In this document: in pieces, positions 27,554 to 36,564 of the stretch
How positions within the stretch are numbered: the first letter of the stretch is position 1
How the letters are laid out: every line of letters starts with the position of its first letter
Origin: CAZWBR01 sp964632305
GTDB taxonomy: Bacteria > Bacteroidota > Bacteroidia > Bacteroidales > Prolixibacteraceae
Length of the DNA: 64,000 nt
Direction: 5' to 3'
Assembly (NCBI GenBank): GCA_964632305.1
Contig: CAZWBR010000008.1
Coordinates: 35,477 to 99,476 of the forward strand
The notes under the pieces: model-generated
The model's input: only the letters and a program-made list of their open reading frames with translations
The model's database searches: none
Told to the model about the DNA's origin: nothing
Program-made: the position numbers and the translations under genes

Positions 27554-28856
27554 CTACAAAATCCTTATTGAAAAAACCTTTAACGTCATAGATAATACCG
27601 GAATCATTTACCAATCTCTTTAGATTAATATCTTTGAATTGCTTGTGAGAAACAGCTAATACAACTGCATCATATTGATTCCCATTCATCGCAGGAAGTA
27701 TTTCCAATCCATATTCATGTTTTATATCGTCAGCACTAGCCAAAGGATCATAAATATCCACCTGCAATCCAAATCCCCGAAGTTCATGAATAATATTAAT
27801 CACTTTTGTATTCCGTATATCCGGACAATTTTCTTTAAAGGTTATTCCCAACACCAGGACTTTTGCCCCTTTGACCCGAATATCCTTCTGAATCATCAGT
27901 TTTATCACCTCGGTAACTACATACTTACCCATTCCATCGTTCAGCCTTCTCCCCGCCAGTATTATTTCAGGATGATAGCCATATTCCTGCGCTTTCTGAG
28001 CCAAATAATAGGGATCAACCCCAATGCAATGCCCGCCAACCAAGCCGGGCTTAAAAGGAAGGAAATTCCATTTTGTAGCAGCCGCTTCAAGCACATCGTG
28101 TGTATCAATCCCCATCTGATTGAATATCTTCGCCAACTCATTCACAAAGGCTATATTAATATCACGCTGACTGTTTTCAATTACCTTTGCGGCTTCCGCT
28201 ACTCTAATTGAATTTGCCTTAAAGGTCCCGGCCTTAATAACCGATCGATAGACAGAATCAATAATCTCTGAAACTTCCGGGGTCGAACCGGAGGTGACTT
28301 TTTTTATATTTTCAACGGTATGCTCTTTATCCCCAGGATTAATGCGCTCAGGACTATACCCTGCAAAAAAATCAACATTTATCCTTAAGCCTGAAACCTT
28401 TTCCACTATCGGAATACAATCCTCTTCTGTCGCGCCGGGATAAACGGTCGACTCATAAACCACTATATCACCTTTTGATATTACCCTCCCTACAGTCTCT
28501 GATGCCTTTATAAGCGGAGTCAGATCGGGACGATTATTATTATCTACAGGAGTAGGAACAGTTACAATATAAAAATTGCATTTCCTGACATCTTCAATAT
28601 CGCTCGAGCAAAATAGCCCACAATTAAAACCATTTTTCACAGGATTTGAGGCGACCAAGACCTCTTTGAGGACTATTTCATCAACCTCCAAAGTACGATC
28701 AATCCCGGTGTTAAGTTCATCTACACGAAAACGATTAATGTCAAATCCAACAACCGGGTATTTTTCTGCAAAAAGTCGGGCAAGCGGTAGTCCCACATAT
28801 CCCAGTCCAATGACAGCTATCGTGATTTTAGAATCGATATTCGCAATCGTATCCAT
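27540..28856 (-). CDS. UDP-N-acetylhexosamine 6-dehydrogenase, TviB/WbpO-like
   Basis: 438 residues from the ATG at 28856, chosen because MDTIANIDSKITIAVIGLGYVGLP is the expected start; an extension to a TTG at 28892 is unlikely. Rossmann motif GLGYVGLPLA, VPTPVD, YESTVYPGATEEDC, PERINPGD, the catalytic-Cys motif PGLVGGHCIGVDPYYL and the C-terminal GITFKENCPDIRNTKV are all present and match the TviB/WbpO branch. It oxidises UDP-HexNAc to UDP-HexNAcA. With the epimerase at 29642-30676 it would make UDP-GalNAcA, as in Vi antigen biosynthesis. It could also feed the diacetamido-uronic pathway at 58931-62727. Confidence 0.9.
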   Translation of the reverse strand: MDTIANIDSKITIAVIGLGYVGLPLARLFAEKYPVVGFDINRFRVDELNTGIDRTLEVDEIVLKEVLVASNPVKNGFNCGLFCSSDIEDVRKCNFYIVTVPTPVDNNNRPDLTPLIKASETVGRVISKGDIVVYESTVYPGATEEDCIPIVEKVSGLRINVDFFAGYSPERINPGDKEHTVENIKKVTSGSTPEVSEIIDSVYRSVIKAGTFKANSIRVAEAAKVIENSQRDINIAFVNELAKIFNQMGIDTHDVLEAAATKWNFLPFKPGLVGGHCIGVDPYYLAQKAQEYGYHPEIILAGRRLNDGMGKYVVTEVIKLMIQKDIRVKGAKVLVLGITFKENCPDIRNTKVINIIHELRGFGLQVDIYDPLASADDIKHEYGLEILPAMNGNQYDAVVLAVSHKQFKDINLKRLVNDSGIIYDVKGFFNKDFVDGRL

Positions 28857-28914
28857 ATTTATTATTGAATTTAGGGGAAATTTGCATAGCAATAACCTAA
28901 TTCGTTGAGAAGAA

Positions 28915-29571
28915 CTAATCCTTTACACAACGTACGGAATAAGCATCTTCCTTAAAACTAAAATTCCGACATATTTTTGTGTGGTTATAAGATAACAATC
29001 TAAACCATGCACTCGCAACATCCCTTTCTGTAGAGGACCAAAAATAACCATACCAATCTCCAACAAGAAAAGAACCGGAATTAGAACGAAATCCACCTGG
29101 CAGAGCCGAAAATCCGAAATCATCGGTACCATTTCCATCTTCAGACCAACCTTTTATTGCTTTTAGTCTTTTTCCCTCATTTGAACCGCGAAAATCAGTC
29201 CTATCTGCATCAACTTGACTCATCCCTAAAACAATCTCAATCTCTTTCCATTCGTTATCGGAAGGAATATGCCATCCCGCCGGAACTGCCTCTAAAGCCG
29301 CCTCCCAAGTATATAAGCGTCCAAACTTCGCATAGTTATCTTCCCTATCACCATATATCCAGCACCCTGTTGTTGTTTTGTACGCCAGGTTCTCAGCCAT
29401 CCATTCCTGGTTGCCTATTTTTATCGTCTTATAGCTCTTCCCGTCCCGGGAATCCGTAAAAGAGGAGTAATTAAATTCTGTTGGCACGTCATTATCTTTC
29501 GTACAACCATAAAGAAATACAAGAAAAATACAGACCAACAACGACTTATTCAGCAATTGAACTCTTTTCAT
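28915..29571 (-). CDS. FISUMP-domain lipoprotein
   Basis: 218 residues. A lipoprotein signal peptide (SLLVCIFLVFLYGC, lipid-modified Cys at about 22) is followed by a FISUMP (Fibrobacter succinogenes major paralogous) domain: YKTIKIGNQEWMAENLAY, then GRLYTWEAAL, PAGWHIPSDNEW, FSALPGGFR, WSSTE and a final SVRCVKD. It should sit in the outer or inner membrane, facing the periplasm or the surface. The function of the domain is not established. Its place between the epimerase and dehydrogenase genes of a sugar pathway is unusual: a small surface protein gene inside a biosynthesis operon. Confidence 0.88.
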   Translation of the reverse strand: MKRVQLLNKSLLVCIFLVFLYGCTKDNDVPTEFNYSSFTDSRDGKSYKTIKIGNQEWMAENLAYKTTTGCWIYGDREDNYAKFGRLYTWEAALEAVPAGWHIPSDNEWKEIEIVLGMSQVDADRTDFRGSNEGKRLKAIKGWSEDGNGTDDFGFSALPGGFRSNSGSFLVGDWYGYFWSSTERDVASAWFRLLSYNHTKICRNFSFKEDAYSVRCVKD

Positions 29572-29641
29572 GATATTAAGATTTAGTTGGACAATACACT
29601 ATATCAATAAAGACACACGACTACCCAATTGACAATCAGAG

Positions 29642-30676
29642 CTATTTACAATTCTCCAGATACCATCTGCACGTGGCCTCTATGCCCTGTCTGACAGAAT
29701 ATTTAGGGGAATAACCAAGTATTATCCCTGATTTTTTTATCGAAGCCAAAGAATGGGGAATATCGCCTGGCCTTGCCGCACCAAAAATTGAATCTACATC
29801 GGTAATCAAACTATCGTAAGGGGTCAAAATTTCCTTAATCATCTCTTTCAACTCACTAATGCTGATTCTCTCCCCATTTGCCACATTGAATATTTCGGAA
29901 AGAAGGCCATCGGAAGAAGTATTCTTATCCCTTTGGTAATAGCTATCCAGATTTTCCCGGATAACCTCTGTTGGCGTAACTGCGGCAAGCTCATTGGCCT
30001 GAATGACATTTTTTATATAGGTAAAATCCCGGGAATAAGTCCCATCCCCGTTTACAACAGGCGATTGGTGCTTCAGAAATGATGAAAAGAACCTGGGAAT
30101 AACCGCAGCATAAGCTCCCGACGGATCTTGTCTTGGTCCAAAAACATTAAAATAGCGTAATCCAACGGTTTCAATCCCATAGAGAGCTGAAAAGTTATGG
30201 GCAAAAAGTTCATCTGCATATTTGGTGAGGGCATAGGGTGAGAGCTGTTTCCCAATTCGATGTTCAACCTTGGGCAATTCCTCGGAATCCCCGTACACCG
30301 ACGAGGAAGATGCATAGATAAACCGCTTTACTCCCGCTTCTTTTGAAGCCTGTAGCATTTTTACAAACCCCCCGATATTCACATCTGTCGAAGTTGCCGG
30401 ATCATTTATCGAACGTGGCACACTTCCCAAAGCCGCCTGGTGAAAAACATAGTTACACCCTTCGACCGCCTTTTTACAATCTTCATAATTCCGAATATCC
30501 CCCTCAATTAAGGTAAAATTCGGATGCCTTGACGCTTCCTGTAAATTGGCTCTCTTTCCCGTCGAGAAATTATCAAGACAGACTACTTCATTTCCCGAAT
30601 CCAACAACGCGTCGCACAGATTTGATCCAATAAACCCGGCGCCTCCGGTTACTAATAGCTTGTATCCTTTCAACAT
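29642..30676 (-). CDS. UDP-GlcNAc/GalNAc 4-epimerase, WbpP/TviC-like (extended SDR)
   Basis: 344 residues. NAD-binding TGGAGFIGSNLCDAL, the substrate Ser region YASSSSVYGDSEELPKVE, catalytic YALTKYADE (Y-x3-K) and RYFNVFGPRQDP. Length and the SSVYGDSEELPKVE segment match the WbpP/TviC branch of epimerases, which act on UDP-N-acetylhexosamines (UDP-GlcNAc or UDP-GlcNAcA). First gene of the polysaccharide locus. Upstream is a 670-bp gap; no clean TAnnTTTG element was found there, the nearest being a TACTTTG variant on the minus strand close to the start. Confidence 0.88.
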   Translation of the reverse strand: MLKGYKLLVTGGAGFIGSNLCDALLDSGNEVVCLDNFSTGKRANLQEASRHPNFTLIEGDIRNYEDCKKAVEGCNYVFHQAALGSVPRSINDPATSTDVNIGGFVKMLQASKEAGVKRFIYASSSSVYGDSEELPKVEHRIGKQLSPYALTKYADELFAHNFSALYGIETVGLRYFNVFGPRQDPSGAYAAVIPRFFSSFLKHQSPVVNGDGTYSRDFTYIKNVIQANELAAVTPTEVIRENLDSYYQRDKNTSSDGLLSEIFNVANGERISISELKEMIKEILTPYDSLITDVDSIFGAARPGDIPHSLASIKKSGIILGYSPKYSVRQGIEATCRWYLENCK

Positions 30677-31273
30677 TGCGGGGAATAATACCGATAATTA
30701 ATTGCAAAGTATCAAATCAAAAATTCCTTCCAAACCTGAAATCTCTGAACCCATTTAAATTAAACTTATTCAGACAAATAGCAGATTCAAAAATTATTTT
30801 TCATAATAAAACATATCGGGATTTTGAAAATTCAGTCTTTTTCCCCATATTTGCCCGTCGTAATTAATTCTTATGGCTTGGAGGAGTGAGACTCAATTTA
30901 AAGTGAAAATTGCTTTATGTTTATCTGCCTCAAAGGAACTGGACTGCTGTTATTGGTTTTAAACAATGCTCCGCTTCCTCAGTCACATCTCCCATCCCCT
31001 CTAACGGTTTTGAAAGGTCGCTGCAGTATTTCGTTTAAGAAATCTCAATTCAAGATATGTTGCTTTTTTTTAAATGTCAAGTAGTCATCTAATAATTATC
31101 ATTTTAATTTTTAATGTAATTGAAAATTTGCAATCAATCTGCACTATCAATAATTTTACACTATCCATAATTAACAGATAAGCTTTTATGTAGCCTATTC
31201 GTACAGGTTGTTACCTACAATTCTCTGATCGATAAAACATTTGAATCCCATTACCTCTTTAGAGGAGGATCTT
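30677..31273. other. Gap upstream of the polysaccharide locus
   Basis: About 600 bp, AT-rich, no coding frame with a recognisable product. It should hold the leader and promoter of the polysaccharide operon (read leftwards), but no textbook element is obvious. No UpxY/NusG-like antiterminator gene and no invertible-promoter repeats were seen here. Confidence 0.5.
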
Positions 31274-31328
31274 TACAGGAGATAAAAAAAACCGCCGGTA
31301 TCCCGGCGGCTTTCTTTTATCTCCTGTA
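31274..31328 (-). terminator. Composite hairpin terminator after tolC-like gene
   Basis: A GC-rich stem CCGCCGG/CCCGGCGG (about 31292-31309) is followed on the minus strand by eight Ts (31291-31284), a classic Rho-independent terminator 37 bp after the efflux operon stop. The stem is enclosed by a perfect 14-bp outer inverted repeat (31274-31287 with 31315-31328). On the plus strand the inner stem is followed by a broken T-run, so it may work in both directions. Confidence 0.85.
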
Positions 31329-31346
31329 TTATAATCGATTGTACTC

Positions 31347-32684
31347 CTACAAGGTAATCGGTAACCCCCGGTAAAAATCCAATATTTTGGTGCGGAAAAT
31401 AAACTCGTATTTGGACTGTAACAGCTCGGATGAGGCTTTGGCCAGATTGTTCTTGGCGGTATTGTAATCAACCGCATTGACGATCCCTACATTGTATTTT
31501 TCTTCCGAATAACGGAAGGCCTCTTTCATGGACGTAACCGCCTTATCGCTCGACAAATATTTGTTCAGGGCAGCCAAAGCATTGGTCTGTGCCGTTTCAA
31601 TATCCTTGCGCAAAAGCTTTTTACTGCTCTCCAGCTGCAATTCGGTATTCAGAACCTGGATCCTTGCATTATCCCGGTTCAGCTTGTTCTGAAAACGGGT
31701 AAATAACGGAATGCTCATCTGAACCCCAAGTCCCTTTCTCTCGTTATTTTTCAATTGATCGGAAAAACTGATATCATTCCCCAACCGATCCTGGTATTTG
31801 TTATTATAAAGGTTATAATAATTCGCAAAAAACGATAGGGTCGGGTATAAAGCCCCCTGAGCGGCCTTTAACTGGAAGCGACTGCTTTCCAGACGATATT
31901 CCGCCCCTTTGATCTCCGGTCTCATGGATATCGCTGTCTGATAAACCTCGTTCGCCGAAGCCAATGAACTCTGAGCGGCAATCTCCGGTAGTTGGGGGAT
32001 CTCAACGTCGAAATTCTCGTGTGAATCCAGTTCGAGCAACTGAGCCAATCTTAGCTTGGCCAAAGCCAACTGATTCTGAGTATTCACAATATTCAGCTCT
32101 TCCTGGGCAGCCTGAGCCTCTATTTCGAGCAAGGCCCCGCGGGCCAACCGTCCGGCCTCAACTTTCTCCTGCGTTTGTTTGATCTGCTGCTTCGTAACCG
32201 CCAACTGGTCCTGAGCCACTTTAACCAATTCCTTGGCAAAAAGAATTTCCAAAAAGGAGGAGGCAATATTCATGGAAATATCATCTTTCGCCTTTTCGAG
32301 ATCTTCCATACTGGCCTTTAAGTCAAATTCGGTCTTGCGAAGGTTATTCGTGATCTGGAACCCCTCAAACAGAGGAATACCGGTATTCAACCCAAAATCG
32401 GTCTGTGCCGAGTTGATATTCTGATAGGTATTATCGTACGACAACGAACGCCCGAAATTCATGTTTTGGGAAACCTGCCCGCTAAGATTCGGCAAACGTG
32501 ACATTTGAGCCTGTTTTACCAAATTCCCCCGGTATTGAGTATCAAGCACGCCCTGCCTGATCTGAATGTTGTTGTCGATCGCGTAATTGATACACCTTTC
32601 GAGCGACCAGTTATCCTGTGCCTTTAAGGTGGTAAAAAGGGCAATAAAAAGAATATAGGCGAGTGTAAAAATCGTGCGTATCAT
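31347..32684 (-). CDS. TolC-family outer-membrane efflux protein
   Basis: 445 residues with a signal peptide (1-22, ending LKAQ). Two outer-membrane-efflux repeats are visible: the first from NWSLERCINYAIDNNIQI, the second from AISMRPEIKGAEYRLE, each with long helical stretches (EKVEAGRLARGALLEIEAQAAQEE). It forms the outer-membrane channel for the adaptor and permease genes encoded upstream on the same strand. A 154-bp gap before it contains its own TATCTTTG element, so it may also be transcribed separately. A strong terminator follows. Confidence 0.9.
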   Translation of the reverse strand: MIRTIFTLAYILFIALFTTLKAQDNWSLERCINYAIDNNIQIRQGVLDTQYRGNLVKQAQMSRLPNLSGQVSQNMNFGRSLSYDNTYQNINSAQTDFGLNTGIPLFEGFQITNNLRKTEFDLKASMEDLEKAKDDISMNIASSFLEILFAKELVKVAQDQLAVTKQQIKQTQEKVEAGRLARGALLEIEAQAAQEELNIVNTQNQLALAKLRLAQLLELDSHENFDVEIPQLPEIAAQSSLASANEVYQTAISMRPEIKGAEYRLESSRFQLKAAQGALYPTLSFFANYYNLYNNKYQDRLGNDISFSDQLKNNERKGLGVQMSIPLFTRFQNKLNRDNARIQVLNTELQLESSKKLLRKDIETAQTNALAALNKYLSSDKAVTSMKEAFRYSEEKYNVGIVNAVDYNTAKNNLAKASSELLQSKYEFIFRTKILDFYRGLPITL

Positions 32685-32774
32685 TGCTTTTCTTTTTTAA
32701 TTGACAGAGGATGTGCTAAGTTATGTATTTCCCTGATCATTTTTTTATTACCGGAATGCTTTTCGCATGAACTT

Positions 32775-32782
32775 CAAAGATA
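32775..32782 (-). promoter_or_regulatory. Possible promoter for the tolC-like gene
   Basis: TATCTTTG on the minus strand, an exact match to the Bacteroidota TAnnTTTG -7 element, 91 bp upstream of the start in a 154-bp intergenic gap. No clear -33 element was found. Confidence 0.4.
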
Positions 32783-32838
32783 TATTTCAAATTCAGCTCC
32801 ATGCATTCCACATCTGTATAATGTTATATTAATTACAA

Positions 32839-33957
32839 TTAATTAACAGCAGGCTCTTCCTTCTTTTTCTTGGGATCGATCACCGCCCCTTTCAGACGAT
32901 CGGTTTTGCTAATACCCGAAACAACTTCGATATTTATCCCATCGGAAAGACCGGTCTTGATAATTCTTTTCTCAAATTTCTGCGGCGCCGTCTCAACTTC
33001 TACAAAAGCTGAATCATTCTCAAATTTCAATAATCCTTCAGGTATGGCCAGAACGCTGTCGCGACGGGCCAGAACGATATTGGCGTTGGCGCTGTATCCC
33101 GACCGGATGAACTGGTCCTGCTGCAACAACACATCCGCCTTGACTTCAAACTGTATTGCCCCGTTCTCGGTCTTCCCTTTTGGAGCAATATACTTCAGCA
33201 CAGCATTAAATTTTTCATTGTCGATCGCCCCGATGGTCAGCTCGATATTCATTCCCTCTTTGATTTTTCCCACTTCAGTCTCATCGACTTTCCCTAAGAA
33301 AATCATGTCGTTCATATCGGCCACAATCGCGATGGTGGTTCCTGCATTGAAGTTATTGGCCTGTATGACAGAGAATCCTTCTTTAACCGGGACATCCAAT
33401 ACCATCCCGTCAATGGTAGAACGGATCAGCGTGTTGGTCGTCTTGGCCGAACTCTTGGTCACCCCCTTTCGGATCAATTCCAGATTGTTCTCGGCGGCCT
33501 CCATCTCCTCACGGGCTGAATTAAAGCTCAGGTTGGCTTTTTGATACTCCTCTTTCGAAATAACTTCCCGCTCAAACAGGGCTGTTTGCCGATCAAAATC
33601 GACCTTGGCATCCTCCAGGTTCAGTTTAGCCCGGTTAACCCGCGACTCCGCATTGTTCAGGGTAACCATATCCGGGATGATATTAACCTTAGCCAGCACA
33701 TCCCCCTTCCGGACCATTGTTCCGGCCTCGAAATAGAGCTCCTCGATGATCCCGGAGACCTGCGGCTTAACCTCGATCTCTTTTCTCGGCTCTACCGATC
33801 CGGTAGCAACCGTCTTTTTCACGATGGTGATGATCTCGGGACTCTTAACCTCGAAAAGATCAGGCTTGGCCTGCGATTTCTTGTACAAGAAGACCAGCGT
33901 TCCGACAAAAACTACCCCCAGTAGTGAAAGTCCGAAGATTTTGAACAGTTTATTCAT
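32839..33957 (-). CDS. MacA/HlyD-type periplasmic adaptor subunit
   Basis: 372 residues from the ATG at 33957 (MNKLFKIFGLSLLGVV); a longer frame to 33996 is unlikely because the membrane anchor starts here. One N-terminal transmembrane segment, then a split lipoyl domain (GSVEPRKEIEVKPQVSGIIEEL and IRSTIDGMVLDVPV), a coiled-coil hairpin of about 60 residues between them, and beta-barrel domains. It links the MacB-like inner-membrane pump to the TolC-like channel. The acidic/basic C-terminus DPKKKKEEPAVN is probably unstructured. Confidence 0.9.
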   Translation of the reverse strand: MNKLFKIFGLSLLGVVFVGTLVFLYKKSQAKPDLFEVKSPEIITIVKKTVATGSVEPRKEIEVKPQVSGIIEELYFEAGTMVRKGDVLAKVNIIPDMVTLNNAESRVNRAKLNLEDAKVDFDRQTALFEREVISKEEYQKANLSFNSAREEMEAAENNLELIRKGVTKSSAKTTNTLIRSTIDGMVLDVPVKEGFSVIQANNFNAGTTIAIVADMNDMIFLGKVDETEVGKIKEGMNIELTIGAIDNEKFNAVLKYIAPKGKTENGAIQFEVKADVLLQQDQFIRSGYSANANIVLARRDSVLAIPEGLLKFENDSAFVEVETAPQKFEKRIIKTGLSDGINIEVVSGISKTDRLKGAVIDPKKKKEEPAVN

Positions 33958-34000
33958 GGCAATTTCTGATTTATTTGTTGTCGTATTAATTATCAATCCT

Positions 34001-35269
34001 TTATTCTTCTCTTAACGCTTCAATGGGTTTGATTAGCAAAGCCCTCCTGGCCGGAATTAATCCGGCAAACAATCCGGCAATCACCAATATCGTTAAGGCA
34101 ATTAATGCCACTACAATATTGACCTCAGGATTAAGGAAGAAGACTTCATCCCCGTTCTTAGGCTGGCTTTCCAGTACTTTATTGACAATTTCGAGTAATC
34201 CCACTCCCAGCGAAAGTCCAATGTACCCTGCAATGGTAGTCAAAGCCACGCTTTCCAACATGATCTGGGAGATAATCGTCCGGGGGGTGGCGCCCAAAGC
34301 CCTTAACACCCCGATCTCTTTCGTCCGCTCCTTCACGATAACCAGCATAATATTGCTTACTCCGATCACCCCGGCCATTAAAGTGCCAATCCCAACGATC
34401 CAGGTCAGGATATTGATCCCCAAAAAGAGCCCGTTCATCTGCGCAACCTGCTTGGATATGTTAACACTGCTGATGGCCTGCACATCGGTCGGGGCAATGG
34501 AGTGCCTCTGTTTGATGATACTCATGACCTTTTCCTCCACTTCGCTCACCGATACCCCTTTTTTGGCCGTTATCGCCAGAAAGTGAACATCAGTTCCCAT
34601 ATTATAGGTCTGCTGCATCGTGGTAAAAGGCAGGAAAACCGATTCTTCAGTCCGTCCGTTTATATTCACGTTCGCTTCGGGCCTGATTACCCCGACTACC
34701 TGATAATAGACCCCCGCGATTTTCAGGTACTCGCCGAGCGGATCCTCATCCGTCTCAAACATCGTTTCATACACCTTCTCCCCAACCACACAAACCTTGC
34801 GCTTCTCACGCATATCCATCTCATTGATCCATCGCCCTTTCAGAATGGTATATGGATCAATCTTGATATACTCAGGATAATCGCCTTTGATATTGAAAGA
34901 GCCTATTCGGGTCCCGCGAATGGTGTTTGGCCCGCTGTTATTATTCGAACCGAAATTCTTCGGGGTAATGTATTCGATGCCGGGCACCGTCTTTTTGATA
35001 TAATTCAGATCTTCCGAATCCATATTCCAGTAACGGCCCCGTTTAAACCCTTTATAAGGTTCCCCGGTACGATCGGTCCATAAAAAGGTCGAATTGGTCG
35101 CGAATTTGCCCACTCCGTCGAATATTCCGTTCTTCAAACCATTGCTGGCCCCGGCCATCACAATCAGCATGAAGATGCCCCAGAAGACCCCAAAGGCCGT
35201 GAGCAGGCTTCGAACTTTGTTCTTCGCTAAAGCATGCCATATCTCATTCCATCTGTCAAGATCAAACAT
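34001..35269 (-). CDS. MacB-like ABC transporter permease (second copy)
   Basis: 422 residues. One N-terminal helix (LLTAFGVFWGIFMLIVMAGAS), a large periplasmic domain (about 50-270), then three C-terminal helices with the FtsX signature VIGVSNIMLVIVKERTKEIGVLRALGATP. Ends LIKPIEALREE like other MacB permeases. A closely similar permease gene lies 27 bp upstream, so the pump is probably a heterodimer of the two permeases with the separate ATPase. Confidence 0.92.
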   Translation of the reverse strand: MFDLDRWNEIWHALAKNKVRSLLTAFGVFWGIFMLIVMAGASNGLKNGIFDGVGKFATNSTFLWTDRTGEPYKGFKRGRYWNMDSEDLNYIKKTVPGIEYITPKNFGSNNNSGPNTIRGTRIGSFNIKGDYPEYIKIDPYTILKGRWINEMDMREKRKVCVVGEKVYETMFETDEDPLGEYLKIAGVYYQVVGVIRPEANVNINGRTEESVFLPFTTMQQTYNMGTDVHFLAITAKKGVSVSEVEEKVMSIIKQRHSIAPTDVQAISSVNISKQVAQMNGLFLGINILTWIVGIGTLMAGVIGVSNIMLVIVKERTKEIGVLRALGATPRTIISQIMLESVALTTIAGYIGLSLGVGLLEIVNKVLESQPKNGDEVFFLNPEVNIVVALIALTILVIAGLFAGLIPARRALLIKPIEALREE

Positions 35270-35296
35270 ATTGACTGATTTAATTTTATTCCTGAA

Positions 35297-36553
35297 TTAT
35301 TCGTCGCGCAAGGCTTCAACCGGTTTTACGTTGGCCGCCTTTTTAGCCGGAATATATCCTGCCAAAGCGCCCGACAGCACCAGTATTGCAGTAGCCGATA
35401 CCGCCGTCATAAAATCGACCGTGGGATTGCGGAAGAATATACCTTCACCACCCCCCGAAGCAACCATCTGTTCCAGTCCAACGTTGATCAGCTCCATCAG
35501 TCCCACGCCCAGCACCAATCCCAGGTAGCCGGCAATGGTAGTGATCAGGACCGATTCCATCAGTACCAACCCGATCACCGAGGCGGGAGTCGCCCCCAAG
35601 GCCTTACGAACCCCAATCTCGCGGGTCCTCTCTTTCACCAGGATCAGCATGATATTGCTCACCCCGACAATCCCGGCAATCAGTGTCCCGATGCCGATGA
35701 TCCAGATAAACAGGTTGATCGCCTGGAATATCTTCATCGTCCTGATATAATCGGAAAGCTGGTTATACGAACCCATTGCCCTTTTATCCGTCGAATCGAA
35801 CTGGTGGCGTTTGGCCATAGCTTGTCGGACCCCTTCGGTAATGGCTTCAGCCTCTTCGGCGGTTTTAACCATCCTGGTGGTTACCGTAAACTCATGCACC
35901 CGGTTCCCGCCGCTGAAGATGCGTTGCGCGGTGGTGAAAGGCATATAAGCCTGACGGTTGTCTTCCGACTTCGGATCATGGGAAATCCCTATCACATTGA
36001 ACAGGACCCCTCCGATCTTAATATATTTCCCTATCGGGTCCTCCTCCTTGAAGAGCGCCTTGCGGATATCGTCCCCGATGACCACCACCTTACGGAATTC
36101 CCTCATGTCGAGATCATTGATAAAACGCCCCTCCTTGATCTTGATCTTCTCCATCTCCATCAGGGAGGGATGACAGGTACTGGTCGAATACGACCCGTAT
36201 TCTTTCCCGTAGGAATAGGTAATATTGCCCGGAAGGTAATAGCGCGACGAAACCATATCGATATCTTCGGCTTTTTCCGAAAGAAAATCGTAGTCTTCAT
36301 TGTTAAATTTCACGTCGCGCCCCTCCTTCAAACCCTGATAAGGGATCGACGTTTTCCCGGTCCATAGCCACATCACATTAACGGCATTGTCGGCATACTC
36401 CTCTTTCACGCCGTTCTGCAACCCGTTTCCGGAGCCGAGCAGCACCATCAGCATGAAGATCCCCCAGGCAACCGAAAAACCGGTCAGAAAAGTCCTGAGT
36501 TTATTCTTCTTTATGGTACTAAATATCTCCTGCCAAATATCAACATCGAACAT
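35297..36553 (-). CDS. MacB-like ABC transporter permease (first copy)
   Basis: 418 residues. N-terminal helix (FLTGFSVAWGIFMLMVLLGS), periplasmic MacB_PCD domain, and three C-terminal helices with GIVGVSNIMLILVKERTREIGVRKALGATP. It shares the MFD-W-EI start and N-K-VKPVEALRDE end with the next gene, which indicates tandem duplication. Such pumps usually move peptides, lipids or drugs to the outer-membrane channel; the substrate is unknown. It starts 11 bp after the ATPase gene. Confidence 0.92.
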   Translation of the reverse strand: MFDVDIWQEIFSTIKKNKLRTFLTGFSVAWGIFMLMVLLGSGNGLQNGVKEEYADNAVNVMWLWTGKTSIPYQGLKEGRDVKFNNEDYDFLSEKAEDIDMVSSRYYLPGNITYSYGKEYGSYSTSTCHPSLMEMEKIKIKEGRFINDLDMREFRKVVVIGDDIRKALFKEEDPIGKYIKIGGVLFNVIGISHDPKSEDNRQAYMPFTTAQRIFSGGNRVHEFTVTTRMVKTAEEAEAITEGVRQAMAKRHQFDSTDKRAMGSYNQLSDYIRTMKIFQAINLFIWIIGIGTLIAGIVGVSNIMLILVKERTREIGVRKALGATPASVIGLVLMESVLITTIAGYLGLVLGVGLMELINVGLEQMVASGGGEGIFFRNPTVDFMTAVSATAILVLSGALAGYIPAKKAANVKPVEALRDE

Positions 36554-36564
36554 AGCGGGCGGTA

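Noticed and set aside
30677..31273. Invertible promoter of the kind that drives Bacteroides capsule loci
   Set aside because: No pair of inverted repeats flanking a promoter and no UpxY-like gene were found upstream of the polysaccharide locus.
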